Part shown: positions 21,482-31,989 of the stretch, piece by piece
Layout: every line of letters begins with the position of its first letter
Numbering within the stretch: the first letter of the stretch is position 1
Origin: Nitzschia sp. DOCU1
Lineage: Eukaryota; Bacillariophyta; Bacillariophyceae; Bacillariales; Bacillariaceae
Assembly: GCA_951394045.1 (NCBI GenBank)
Contig: OX595989.1
Location: forward strand, 1,488,001 to 1,552,000
Direction: 5' to 3'
DNA length: 64,000 nt
Position numbers and translations under genes: made by a program
The notes under the pieces: model-generated
What the model was told of the DNA's origin: nothing
Seen by the model: the letters and a program-made list of their open reading frames with translations, nothing else
Databases searched by the model: none

Positions 21482-22013
21482 TGGTGGAGGCAGGCGGTCG
21501 GAACAAGAGTTCGTTGTAGTTGAAAGAGAGAGGTTCAAGGTCACGTGTTGGATTTGACGTTTGGAGCTTCTTTCTTGTTGCAAATGCAGCAATGTATCGA
21601 TGGGATTGTATAATATGCTCTCCCACGCAAACGGAGGTCTTGACTTGAAGGGAAATGATGGCTTGAAGTTTTGTGGGAGTCGTCGATACTTTAGAGTTTA
21701 CCCGTCGTTTCGATCGAGGCGGTTTCGTTTCTGACAACGTGATTCAAATGGAGTTTTCGGCGAGAACGCGTCAGTTGCGGCACTCCCAATCACGAGCAAC
21801 AGAATGTTCGACTCATCTGATTCGTTTTACGGTCTTGCAGGCGCCCGGGAGCAGGGCAAATCCGTCGAGCGAGAAGATTCCCACCACCCGCGCCACGCCA
21901 TTTGCTGATTCTTTCCATCACCTTTCTCACATTATGCCGTCGGCAGGTCAACTTCATTCCATACTATTCCAGCATTATTGGACAATAGCTGCTACTGCTG
22001 TTCTTGTCTCTCC
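21482..22013. other. Divergent intergenic region
   Basis: Between the Asn-rich protein gene and the DUS1-like gene, head to head. Both neighbouring frames extend into it without ATG codons, so their true 5' ends could lie here. Nothing else seen. Confidence 0.4.
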
Positions 22014-23681
22014 ATGGACCGCTTGATGGATAATGCAGTCAAGAAGAAGAAGAAGAAGAGTTGCGCGTCATCTCATAGTAGGCAACCCATTGAAAGAACA
22101 AAATCCAACCGTCGGCGGCTTGTGTCGTCGTGGATAATTTCACTGGCCATGTTGACTTCTCGATGCCGGCAATCTCATGGATTATCATTGGTGAATGCCT
22201 TTTCAGTGGCATGTCGCTCTCAAAGCATTCGACGGTATTCTGGTACTACTACCTCCCTATCATTAGCTTCTGCTTCTGCTGCTGCCAATCAGGATGCCAC
22301 TTCTCCTCAGCCATCCGGCTTGATATTGCCCTCCCACCCCGATACTCCCATTACCAGTGTCATGGCACCCATGGTAGCTGCCAGTGATTATCCATTTCGA
22401 CACTTTTTACGACAGCATTGTGGGGTACAATTGACGTATACGCAAATGCTGCATTCCAAAAACTTTTGTACCGATCGCAAATTTCGACGTGCACACTTGG
22501 ACTTGTGGGAAGCTGGTGCGACCTATGACGAGTGGTTGCCTTCGCAATTGGCGTGTTTGGGAATAGACGATCCCACTCATTTGCCTACCAGGGAACCTCA
22601 TCGAGGTGCTCCGCTCATGGTACAGTTGGCGGGCCACAACGTGGATTTGGTGGTGGAAACAGCCTTGCGGATTATGGATCATACGGGTGGAGGTGTGACG
22701 GGCTTTGATTTGAATTGTGGTTGTCCACAAGCCATTGCACGTAGGGGACGATATGGAGCGCACTTGATGGAAGAAAATGATGAATTAGTTTGTCAGATAC
22801 TGTCGGCGTTGCGATCGGCCTTGCCTCCTTCGGTAGCCGTATCCACAAAAATTCGACTTCCATTCAATGACGCGGTTCTGCAAGATCGAATTCCGCGGTT
22901 GGTACAGACAGGAATTAATTTCATGACGATTCACGGACGAACCTTGGTCGAAAACAAGACCAAAGTGGGAGCAGTACATACGGATCGTATTCGATTAGCG
23001 GTGGAAGCAGCGCATCGTGTCGATCCAAATTTTCCCGTGGTTGCCAACGGGGGCATGGAAACCTATCGAGATGTTCAGGAGATTTTTCGAGCGACGGGGG
23101 CCGTGGCGGCCATGTCGTCCGAAGCACTGTTAGAAACTCCCAATATTTTTCTTCCAGAATCCATGAATTTGACTCCGAAAGGACGAATGGAGCAACAATT
23201 TCGATTTGCTCGTCAGTATTTGGTCATTTGTGCGAATATTGCACCGCCAGTCCCTGGAACGCTGGGAATATCCAAATACAAGGGAGGGTCCTTCATTGTA
23301 GTAAAGATGCACATATTCAAGTTTCTACATCGGTACCTGCAAGAACAAACGGACCTACGGGATTCACTGGCACAAGACCGAGCAATCACAACAGTTCCAG
23401 AAGCTCTGGCACTGGTGGATGAGTTGTACGAGCGATATGCCAACTTGTCCGACGATCACTGGGAGACGCTGGAGTCGAGCTCCCCGGATGCTTCATGGTA
23501 CAGGCGACATCGCAAGCCAGGTCGTCAAGTGCATCAAAAGGAAGTCAAATTGGAATCGACGCTAGGGCCGACCGAAGACATCTCGATGGAGGAACGAAAA
23601 GAGCGTATCCAAGAGCGGATACAGCGGCTCCGAATTCAAAACAAAGAGAAACAGTCATCCAGTAAGCGTTTCATCTCGTAA
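22014..23681 (+). CDS. tRNA-dihydrouridine synthase, DUS1-like (U16/U17)
   Basis: Single-exon, 555 residues from the first ATG at 22014. Flavin enzyme reducing uridine to dihydrouridine in the tRNA D-loop. The TIM-barrel domain begins near residue 113 with TSVMAPMVAASDYPFRHFLR. It continues with PLMVQLAGHN and FDLNCGCPQAIARRGRYGAHL, where the Cys of GCP is the catalytic proton donor in the family. FMTIHGRTLVENKTK and VVANGGMETYRDV (FMN-phosphate region) complete the barrel. The CPQ-IARRG-YGA-L pattern points to DUS1 (positions 16/17) rather than DUS2 or DUS3. The C-terminus (about 430-555) has helical and basic residues. The N-terminus starts with a lysine run and then a hydrophobic stretch (SSWIISLAML) followed by LVNAFSVACRS, which looks like a leader with Phe at the cleavage site; a later Met at about residue 46 could be the start. 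Organelle targeting is possible but unproven. Confidence 0.9.
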   Translation: MDRLMDNAVKKKKKKSCASSHSRQPIERTKSNRRRLVSSWIISLAMLTSRCRQSHGLSLVNAFSVACRSQSIRRYSGTTTSLSLASASAAANQDATSPQPSGLILPSHPDTPITSVMAPMVAASDYPFRHFLRQHCGVQLTYTQMLHSKNFCTDRKFRRAHLDLWEAGATYDEWLPSQLACLGIDDPTHLPTREPHRGAPLMVQLAGHNVDLVVETALRIMDHTGGGVTGFDLNCGCPQAIARRGRYGAHLMEENDELVCQILSALRSALPPSVAVSTKIRLPFNDAVLQDRIPRLVQTGINFMTIHGRTLVENKTKVGAVHTDRIRLAVEAAHRVDPNFPVVANGGMETYRDVQEIFRATGAVAAMSSEALLETPNIFLPESMNLTPKGRMEQQFRFARQYLVICANIAPPVPGTLGISKYKGGSFIVVKMHIFKFLHRYLQEQTDLRDSLAQDRAITTVPEALALVDELYERYANLSDDHWETLESSSPDASWYRRHRKPGRQVHQKEVKLESTLGPTEDISMEERKERIQERIQRLRIQNKEKQSSSKRFIS

Positions 23682-23927
23682 ACTCTAGAATAATGCTGAC
23701 TTGTAGCACATCAATGAGTAGTTCAAAAATTATCTGATTTTACTTTACTGTATCAGATTACGGAGAGACTTGTCTATGGGGACGCCCGAAACGGTTCTAA
23801 TGGAGTGATGAAACGCAATGGCTTGATTCTTGTTTCAGGCGTCGTCGGGTTTTCGACATCACAAATAGATGTCGCTCCCCAATAGTTTACACGATAATTG
23901 TGCAAAGAAGTCCTGGTGGGGACGTTC

Positions 23928-26528
23928 TTAAAATTTGACGTCCAGCGACGCTCGATCGGTTGTCTGGACTTCATCGGCATCCTCTAGAGCCGACGACGCC
24001 AAATTCAAGGTATCACCGACCAGTATTCGGTCTTGATGGCTACCTTTGGCCAGGACCTTTTCAAAGGTGTTATCATTCTTGAGCAGCTTGGTGGCTGCCA
24101 TCACTTGCTTATCCGTACGAAGGCCACGCTCCAAAATCATAGATTCGGGAATATACCTCGAGAGGATACTTGTGGTAAGATCTTCCTTGATATCGTCCTT
24201 GTACTTTTCAAAGTCGCTCTTGATCTCACGAACAATGCTCGCTTGAAGTTGCTCAACTTCACGTTCAGATCCCTTGTATCCACTCTGCTTCAAGGCGCGC
24301 TTCAAGTCATTGATGGGTCCCGCGTACAAACTCTCTAACTTGAGATCACCAGACTTTGTTTTCTTCTCCACAAAGTCCTGGAAGGCTCGGTAGGTCGTGT
24401 CGTCGACTTCAAAGTCGTTGGTCAGTTCATGGTTGCGGCTCCACATGGCGGCAAACTCGCCCATCAAATCGGAACGCAACAAGGTGATCTCCAGCGCCGA
24501 CGCACGAGGAGCTTCTACCTTGTAGTCCACGGCAATACCGCCGCCGTCCTTGACGACGCGGCCGTTCTTGGTGTAAAAAGTTTGGCGGTCTTTTTCTGCG
24601 ACTTTCTCCGACATGAACTTGACATCTTCGGCATTTCTGCCGCCTCCCTCCCTGTAGTTGATACCTTGAATGCAACGGCCCGACGGAGTATAGTACTTGG
24701 CGACTGTGAATTTGAGCGCCGTATTAAAGGGCAAGTCTTCGACATTCTGCACCAGCCCCTTGCCAAAGGTACGGTCTCCACCAACAATGATACCACGATC
24801 CAAATCTTGCACAGCACCCGACACAATTTCGGCGGCACTTGCTGTACCTCGATTAATCAACACGGCCAATTTGGTGTTGGGATCCAGAATGGGGTCCACG
24901 CGACTGCGGTAGGTAACACCCGGGAAGCCCCGTCCTCGGGCGCTGACAATGTCACTATCCTTCGGAACGAGCAGAGAAGCAACGTCAACGGCTGAAGTCA
25001 ACAAACCGCCTGGGTTGCCTCTCAAATCCAACACCAGCCCCTTCAAGGCATGCGCTCCATTGCTAGCATCCGTGGCTGCTTGCTCCAAAGCCAGAATGGC
25101 TTGTCGAACTTCGTTGCCCGCATTGGCGGCAAATCCAGAAAGTGAAATGTATCCAATGCCATCCGCCGGATTTCCCAAAAAGGTGGTCAATTTGACATCT
25201 CTGAGTTGCACGATGCGTCGAGGCATGGTCACGACTTGCGTTCCTTGTACACCTTCACGTTCAAAATGAATCGTCACCATGCTGCCCGGTTCTCCGCGCA
25301 GAACGTTACGGACATCTTCGACGGATGTTTCCGGAGTCACCACCAAATTATCGACAGCGACTAATCGATCACCCACACGCATACCATAGTCAAAGGCGTA
25401 TCCTTCAAAGGCATTTACCACGCGGATTCCCTTTTGCTTGGCTTTTTCGTATGCCTTGAATTGATTTCTACGATTTTGTAGATTTTCCGCCTCCTCCTCG
25501 TCTTCAGGATCATCCATGCTGTTCATTGACACACTGTCTTCAATGGCGTCCTTGGGCAAGAGTTTGCTCCCTTGCACCGTTTCGTCGGCAACTGGAGGAG
25601 GAGCCATGTTCTTCATAATGGCTACATCCTTTGGAGTCACTCCCGCAATGACCAAACCCACACCTCCATATTTTCCCATGATACCTTCATTGAGTTGTTG
25701 TGCTTCTTCTCGCGCTTCAAATTCCGTATACGGATCCAAAGACCGCAACATGGCACTAATGCCCGTTTCAAATAATTTATTAGTATCCACAGGATCCACA
25801 TATCCCATTTCCAAATCTGCCAAGATGGTTTCAAAGAGTGTTACGGGTTCACTCAAGTTTTCCACACTCGAGTATACGGGCACTAGAATCGCTGTCAAGG
25901 TCAAGACGGCGCCCGTGGCAAAACTCAAAATGGCCAAACGCAACGAAGGAAACCAGCTGGCCACTTTTTCTGTCAGGGTCGTCAAAATTTGACGAATGGG
26001 TTGTGGAATACGCTCCCATAGTTGTGTCGTCCAGGCCTCGATAGTATTCGAGATTTCGTCGACGCGTTCGGTCAGGGGTTCCAAAAAGGCAGGCTTGGAA
26101 AACGACCCAAACAACTTGTTCGACGAATCCTTTTCTTCGTTATCATCCTTCTTGTCCTTAGCTCGAAGTGGCTCCAATGCTTTACGAGCGGCCTTGCGTG
26201 GACTTGAAAATCCCACTTTGGAAAGACTAAGATACAGTTTAAAGAAATGAGGGTTAGTCAAAGGAAAAATCAGCTTCCATAAAAGAAATGTTTTCACTTA
26301 CACATCTCGTTGAAACCGATCTCGTTTTCGGGGTCGTTCTGGATCGTCCAAACGCGACATGGCCGTGGGTGGATCCAACTTTGTTGTTGTCACAGTTGTT
26401 GTTCGGCGGGGCGGAACCACAAAGGCATCCACTACTCCTACCATTGCCGACGATGCCAGCACCCAAAGGCAATAATAATAGGCCAGTACCGAACGGTGAC
26501 TGGTACTCGTTGTTAATCTTGGAGCCAT
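23928..26528 (-). CDS. Plastid C-terminal processing peptidase (CtpA-type, S41 with PDZ)
   Basis: Two exons, 26528-26302 and 26226-23928, joined across a 75-nt intron (codon split GT|T), give 841 residues. Exon 1 holds the leader: a hydrophobic segment (SVLAYYYCLWVLASSAM) and VVDAFVVPP, a diatom plastid cleavage site with Phe. A membrane span lies at about 171-193 (LRLAILSFATGAVLTLTAIL). The PDZ region starts at KYGGVGLVI and ends at MRVGDRLVAVD, interrupted by an acidic insertion of about 60 residues. The S41 core carries catalytic Ser at about 539 (GTASAAEIV) and Lys at about 565 (TFGKGLVQ), with LRGNPGG between them. CtpA trims the D1 C-terminus of photosystem II in the thylakoid lumen. 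About 200 helical residues after the core are unusual for CtpA, so this may be a CtpA paralogue with another substrate. Confidence 0.88.
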
Positions 26529-27214
26529 GATGGATGGATAATCACAAATTATATAGACGATATTGACAGAAGCAAATGGTGATTGGAGGGTTCCTCGCAA
26601 TGACACACTTTCAATCAACAAAAGTGCCAACCGCTCCAAACAATGACTGAAGGAATGGAATGAATGAGCCGATGATCGATCCGTGGCAGAAGGATACCTC
26701 CTTTGGAAGACACGGAAGTTGGATGTTATGAATATACAAAATTCTTTCGCTCGTCAAAAAGAATTCCGAGGGAATGACGATGCCGTTGGCCTTCTTGCTA
26801 TGGATGAGGACGGTGATGATGGGCCAGGCCTGCCTGCACGCGTGTTGTTTTGTTCGGGGGCAATGTTGTGGTGTGCCGCAGAATTTCTTTTTCAAAAGGA
26901 AAACAGAACAAGCTGGGCCAATGAAATCTGCGGCGCGCCAAAATGCAGCCTTTGGATTGGATAATGATCTGGCGACGGACAGACCAAAAGACGTGTTGCT
27001 GGCGCCAGCGCGCCTCCGCCCTGCCAAATGACCGTCGCTGACTTCTTTCGTCGTCGCGTTTGGGAATTTTGCTGCCAACAACGTGCCCAAAAGATCTTTG
27101 GCCATGCCGTTGGTCAGTAGACGAGAGGAAGCTGACGACGACGACGACAATGGCGAGAAAACAATCGGCCTGCTACGATCCAACAACGCTTGTACTGTGT
27201 CAGTAGCCAGCTGA
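26529..27214. other. Divergent promoter region of the CtpA-type and PfkB genes
   Basis: 686 bp between two start codons. A 204-codon open frame on the minus strand (26611-27225) has no recognisable domain and overlaps the PfkB start, so I do not call it. GAC/GTC repeats lie near 27133-27150. Confidence 0.4.
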
Positions 27215-28534
27215 ATGCGCCACATTTCTCACACGTGGTTGTTGTTGTGGTGGATCTTTCTGTGGCTGGTTCTTGTAGTATCTTTTGATTTTCCATCGGC
27301 CCTTGGTCTCATGACATTATCATCGTCGCCTACGTCGGACTCTCTCTTGGTCGTTATCGGCCTCAACGGTGCCTTACAAAAACGATTTGTCATTCAAGAT
27401 CATGGAAATTTGGTGTCGGGCAAAGTACATCGTGCCAGTCACGTACAGACAGGGGTCGGTGGCAAGGGACAAGATGTGGCGATTGCTTTGAATTGCTTGC
27501 AAACAAATGGTATACGACTCGTGCAATTTCTCGGACAAGGCGGCGAGGGTGATACCGTCCATGACCTACTTGTGAATCAGTTGGGAAGTGCAGCCATTCA
27601 AGAAACGACATTGCGAGTTGCAAGTCCCTTGCGTACTTGTACTTCGATTGTGGGCAGTGAGGAGACGACGGAATTGGTAGAACCGAGTGGAACGATCCAA
27701 TCCGACGAAATTCAACTACTCTTGCAACTTTGTAAGAAACTATCGTCATCCTCAAATATTGCGGGTATTTGTGTCATGGGAAGCATGCCACCAGGATGTC
27801 CATCGACCATGTATGCGGATTTGTATCAACGATTGACCACGACGTCTTCGACACTCTGCGTCGTGGATTCCGTGTCGGGAATCGTGCCTTTGTTTCAAAA
27901 GTTGACAGGTCCTACACTTTACAAAGTGAATCGGCAAGAATTGTGTGAATTGGCAGCAGTACCAGAAGGATCTCCCTTATCACAAGTCATTCCGGCCTTT
28001 TTGGCCAAATACACCTCACCCTCTCATTTACTATTACTACAAGCCATTGCTATTACGGACGGCAAGCGGCCGGGTCATTTGTGTTGGATACAAAGTGCGG
28101 ATAAGTGGCATGTTTTTGAAATTGCCATTCCCAAATTGCAAACTTTGTCGGGAACTCCCCTGTATCCGATTGGAGCGGGGGATGCGGTAGCGGCGGGGAC
28201 ACTGGCCGCATGGATGGCATTGGAAACAAAATCGAGTACTGCTCTACCAGAAACTTGTCAAACAGCACTACAAACCAAAGTGAAAGCGTGGAAAGATGCG
28301 ATCGTACCAGCTGCGGCAAGTCATCTGGTAGCGTCCTTTGCCTTTGGATTGGCGTGTGGATCTGCGAGTAAGTGAAAAAAGCGGACGAACTAGTGTGAAA
28401 AAAGTGGCATGGTGATTCACCTATACCTTGCATTCTGTGTTTCTACAGGCTGTCTTCAAGAAGAAAACTCGGTTTTAGACGTGAAGGATGTACTGGGTTT
28501 GTTTGCAGACCTAGAAGTGACGGCTAAGGAATAG
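27215..28534 (+). CDS. PfkB-family sugar kinase (1-phosphofructokinase/tagatose-6-P kinase-like)
   Basis: Two exons, 27215-28367 and 28449-28534, across an 81-nt intron (GTAAGTG...TACAG), give 412 residues. Residues 1-32 are a strong signal peptide (WLLLWWIFLWLVLVV). The PfkB motif near residue 85 is GVGGKGQDVAIAL, and the C-terminal signature near 324 is YPIGAGDAVAAGTLAAWM, where the Asp is the catalytic base. LNGALQKRFVI at the start and YKVNRQEL in the middle match the FruK/LacC branch of the ribokinase superfamily, which phosphorylates fructose-1-P or tagatose-6-P. The signal peptide suggests the secretory route; no clear Phe-type plastid site follows it. The 3' exon encodes 28 residues (VLDVKDVLGLFADLEV). 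The stop is 19 bp from the stop of the convergent DUF6824 gene. Substrate is uncertain. Confidence 0.83.
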
Positions 28535-28553
28535 GGCAAGGCTTAATATTGTT

Positions 28554-29363
28554 CTACACGCAGAAGGCACCAGGATAGCAATTCTCCTGATCATGACGAG
28601 CTTCCGTTTTTGGTCGTGTCGATTTGATTGACTTGTAGGCGTCGGCGGCCAGCACCTTACGACGCAACTCGGGCGCTCCCTCCCGCAGACTTTGACAAAC
28701 CTTCTCGTATATTTTGCTCTCATCGAGCTTCACCCAGCCGAGACCGAGCTTTGGGTGGCGTTCCCTTCGGACGAAGCAAACATCTTTGCTTTGAAGTATC
28801 TTCATGACTTTTGTCGCGATAACCGGCTTGTCCGTGCGCTTGGCGCAAAGATAGGCGGTCTCGTGCTCGGAAATCAGTTCACGGTAGGCTTGATTACCAG
28901 GTTGAGTCATGGTGGGAGCACCTCGTCCGCAGACCACGTAATGATTGCGAAGGTGAACAAAGTGTTCGGGCAAAGGAGTCGCCGTGATTTTGTTGGCAGC
29001 TATGGGGGCCTCGTCACGGTTAGGGCCTCTGGCAAAGCAATGTTTTGGCGGAACGAAGTCGCCCGGAAGATCCAGATACCCATCGCAATTATCTTGCTCC
29101 TCTCCCCACCAGGAATCGTAGGAGCAGGGAGTTGGCAAGAAATCGGTGTTGCGATAGAGTGGCTGGGTCAATGTTTTGGGCTGCTTGGGAACTTTGCTTG
29201 GCAAATACATGGGGGAAATCCATTCGAACTTCTGGAAGTATCGGGTAGTCTCTTTCACATCATAGTGTGTTGAAAGGTGGGGGCGAACGATTTTTCGATC
29301 ACGCTGTTGGAGAACGGAGCACCCTGGTGGGATGCAACTGTTTTCGAAGTTTGGGTTGGACAT
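28554..29363 (-). CDS. DUF6824-like protein, copy 1
   Basis: Single-exon, 269 residues. Residues about 138-232 form the domain: HYVVCGRGAPTMTQPGNQAY, then LISEHETAYLCAKRTDKPVI, MKILQSKDVCFVRRE, GWVKLDESKIYEKVCQSLRE. The order GRG, then PGN, YLCAKRTDKP, a basic FVRRE strand, W, and a K-V-CQ-LRE helix is typical of a domain common in diatoms (DUF6824 as I recall it; the Pfam number is not verified). The first 130 residues are Pro/Asp-rich without a domain. A paralogue with the same domain lies about 1 kb upstream on the same strand. Some diatom proteins with this domain look like nuclear regulators, but no biochemical role is established. Confidence 0.72.
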   Translation of the reverse strand: MSNPNFENSCIPPGCSVLQQRDRKIVRPHLSTHYDVKETTRYFQKFEWISPMYLPSKVPKQPKTLTQPLYRNTDFLPTPCSYDSWWGEEQDNCDGYLDLPGDFVPPKHCFARGPNRDEAPIAANKITATPLPEHFVHLRNHYVVCGRGAPTMTQPGNQAYRELISEHETAYLCAKRTDKPVIATKVMKILQSKDVCFVRRERHPKLGLGWVKLDESKIYEKVCQSLREGAPELRRKVLAADAYKSIKSTRPKTEARHDQENCYPGAFCV

Positions 29364-30344
29364 GTTGGAGTTAAAATATATTTTGTGAAGTCGAGTGGTT
29401 TCGGGTTCACTTTCAAAGGGACGATCGGGATCAATGTGGCATCATTGCAACTTCCGCAGTACAATAGTTTATCATCGATTGCCCTCAGCATTCAATTAAG
29501 TCTTGCATATCGGCAGAAATTGCATTTTGGTCCCACTTGCTGTGAGGAGGGCCTCATCTCTCCGAAGTGCACGTTATCGCCACTATACTTCCGACTGCTT
29601 CGCCAAAAAGTGAGAGACTACGACTCAGGTACGACAACAAGGCTATATTATTAAGTTAAGGATTCACTTATGCGAAAGTGGTGAATCCACAGGGTATTGC
29701 CATTAGTGACTTGACGTGGCACCAAAAATTTACTTCATTGCTATTAACGTGCACCGAAACGTCGCATAGAGGTAATTAGTACGATCCGGGATTAGGGCAC
29801 ACTTCCTACGATACAGTGCACGTATGCTATGAGGGCCGGATGTGAATGCACGCCCAACAACATTTCTGGGATTGCTCACCACGTAAAACGCACCCAACGT
29901 GACTCAATACACCGAGCTCGGAACTAAACGCCGAGACCAAACCCGCTAACACTAGAGTAGCTAGCTTCCATTGGAAGTTTGCTTTCGAATCATCTGACAA
30001 GGAGAAGTGGAGAAGCGGCGAGGATGGTTTGTGGCACGCTCAACTGCCACCGATCGGCCAGGTCAATTGCTTGAACTGCTTCTACCCACCAACCGTTTGG
30101 CCCCCGTAGAACTTCTAAAACGGATGGATCCACCTTTACAGCATGGGGCTGGCAATGAAAATGCGCATACGATGATCTCTGTTCAACGTTTTCAAATTTG
30201 GCTTGGAGACCCACAAGTGGCGTGCGCGCTTTTGTACATGATTTTTGTTTTAAATTGATCTATTCTAGAGGATTCAACTCCCATTATCATATTCTCTTTT
30301 CCTGCAGCTTCTAGCTACAGAATCCCAGTATAATAGCGACGCAA
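29364..30344. other. Spacer between the two DUF6824-like paralogues
   Basis: No supported gene. Two overlapping open stretches around 29990-30258, one per strand, have no ATG start and no known domain. The promoter of copy 1 and the 3' flank of copy 2 are here. Confidence 0.4.
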
Positions 30345-31457
30345 TCAGGCCTCCCCTTGGCCACCTTGCTCGTGGTTTTGAAACCGGACAGCTTTTTTCT
30401 TAATGGAGGCTACCGCCAGAGCTTGTCTGCTTACATCTGACATGGAGCGAAGTTCTTGGCATACACGTTCGTAGGCCGACTTGCTATCGATCTCTACCCA
30501 GGTAAAACGCCCAGCTGTCTTTTCTCGCTTGACGAATCGGGCTCCACGGTCCTTGAGAACGTCCAAAATTTTCATTGCGACTTGGGGTTTCGCGCTTCGT
30601 TTGGCACACAGGTACTCCGTGGCATTCTCACTAATCAAATCGCGGAACACTTGATTTCCATAGTGATAGTTTGTGGGAGCACCGCGACCCGTCACAATAT
30701 CCAGCTCCTGCAAATCACCAGGCGAGCTCGGAGTTGCGGGCCTTAGTTCTTCCGGTGGAGTGACGGGTGGCACTTCGTGGATTGGTGTGCGGCGGCTTTC
30801 AGGAGTGTAGGCCGGCAACGAACGATAATAAGGCGAAGGATAGTGATGTGACCCTGGAGGTGCTGCTTCGTAGCCGTGAGGATGGCTATACATTGGTGGC
30901 GGGGTGGGGGGCGGTGGGGGCCCAAATTGGTGGCTGCCTCTGGGTCCTGGAGGCGGGGGTATTACAATTTCATCAAAGTCATCATCGAGATAACCAGAAT
31001 AGAAGCGATCTTCGTCAAGGTAATAAGATCGTCTTGGATAATAAGGCCTTGAATAAGGATAGGACTGCGGTGGCTCCCTGTCGACGGGAATCGTCATTTC
31101 CGCCTGTAGAGGCTGTGGCTCGTCTTCAAGAATATGCGTTGGCTTGTATCCATAGTCGTTTCGGGTGACTGGCTTCTTCTCAGTGCCATCCTCAATGGAG
31201 GGACGATTTAGGTTCAGAGGCTGCAAAGGCACAACAAATTCCCTATTGGTATGCCGGAGAGTGGCGTCTGCTTCGAGGCCGAAGTTATCAACATGATAGT
31301 TTGATGCCATTTTCATCTCAGTAAGCACTCGAGCCGATTGATGATGATGATGATGATGATAAGAAGGGTGCGGGGCTTGCCGGAATTGTGAGCGAGAGCC
31401 CCCTCCAATGCCTCGAACACGATTGAGTCTTGCAGCAGCCTCAAATTGTTTTTCCAT
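30345..31457 (-). CDS. DUF6824-like protein, copy 2
   Basis: Single-exon, 370 residues. The domain is at about 255-345: DIVTGRGAPTNYHYGNQVFR, LISENATEYLCAKRSAKPQV, LDVLKDRGARFVKREK, FTWVEIDSKSAYERVCQELR. It shares GRGAPT, LISE, YLCAKR and the ERVCQELR-type helix with copy 1. The N-terminal 250 residues are disordered: a His run from a TGA-type microsatellite near 31338-31361 (HHHHHHQSAR), and Pro/Tyr-rich blocks (PPPPGPRG, PPPPPTPPPMY). The domains are clearly homologous while the N-terminal halves are not, so the pair may have arisen by duplication followed by divergence of the tails, or by domain capture. It is divergent with the hexosaminidase gene. Confidence 0.72.
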   Translation of the reverse strand: MEKQFEAAARLNRVRGIGGGSRSQFRQAPHPSYHHHHHHQSARVLTEMKMASNYHVDNFGLEADATLRHTNREFVVPLQPLNLNRPSIEDGTEKKPVTRNDYGYKPTHILEDEPQPLQAEMTIPVDREPPQSYPYSRPYYPRRSYYLDEDRFYSGYLDDDFDEIVIPPPPGPRGSHQFGPPPPPTPPPMYSHPHGYEAAPPGSHHYPSPYYRSLPAYTPESRRTPIHEVPPVTPPEELRPATPSSPGDLQELDIVTGRGAPTNYHYGNQVFRDLISENATEYLCAKRSAKPQVAMKILDVLKDRGARFVKREKTAGRFTWVEIDSKSAYERVCQELRSMSDVSRQALAVASIKKKAVRFQNHEQGGQGEA

Positions 31458-31989
31458 GATAGCTTTTTCGCCAATCGATCTCCAAATCTTTCAAATTGGT
31501 GCACAACCTTGCCACTTCGTGTAATCTATGGCGCTCCTTCTAACAACTTGCAATTTGGCCGGAAGCCCTGCGCACCTCCTTCGAGCACCGGATTCTTTCC
31601 ATCCTGACGAGAACCTTGACGCCCTCCAAGACCACCTCCAACGCTTGGTGGGTGACTGCTTTCTTCCTTGCATCATAGTGAAGGTTTTCTCAACGCATGA
31701 GATCCGATGCACATGGAGGACGATGGCGAGATGGCGATGCAAACACGAGCCAAAGGTTGTCCGTTGCGAAATGGCGCGTCAAATTCTTCCTAAAGCGCCT
31801 AATGAAGTATCTTTGCTTTGAATCGAATCGATCGATTTCTCGCTCGTTCTTCGTTCGTCGTGGTCGTGCGCGAAGATCCAAAAATTTGGATCGCCGACAA
31901 AGATCGTGTTTTTCTCTCTCTTTGGTTGTTGCATTAGCTCTTGTCGCCCATGGCTCCTATGACACGATTGTGAACTACCATCATCCACC
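31458..31989. other. Divergent intergenic region
   Basis: Between DUF6824 copy 2 and the hexosaminidase gene, start to start. No gene recognised; presumed promoters. Confidence 0.4.

Noticed and set aside
26611..27225. 204-codon minus-strand open frame
   Set aside because: It fills a divergent promoter, overlaps the PfkB start codon and has no domain or convincing codon pattern.
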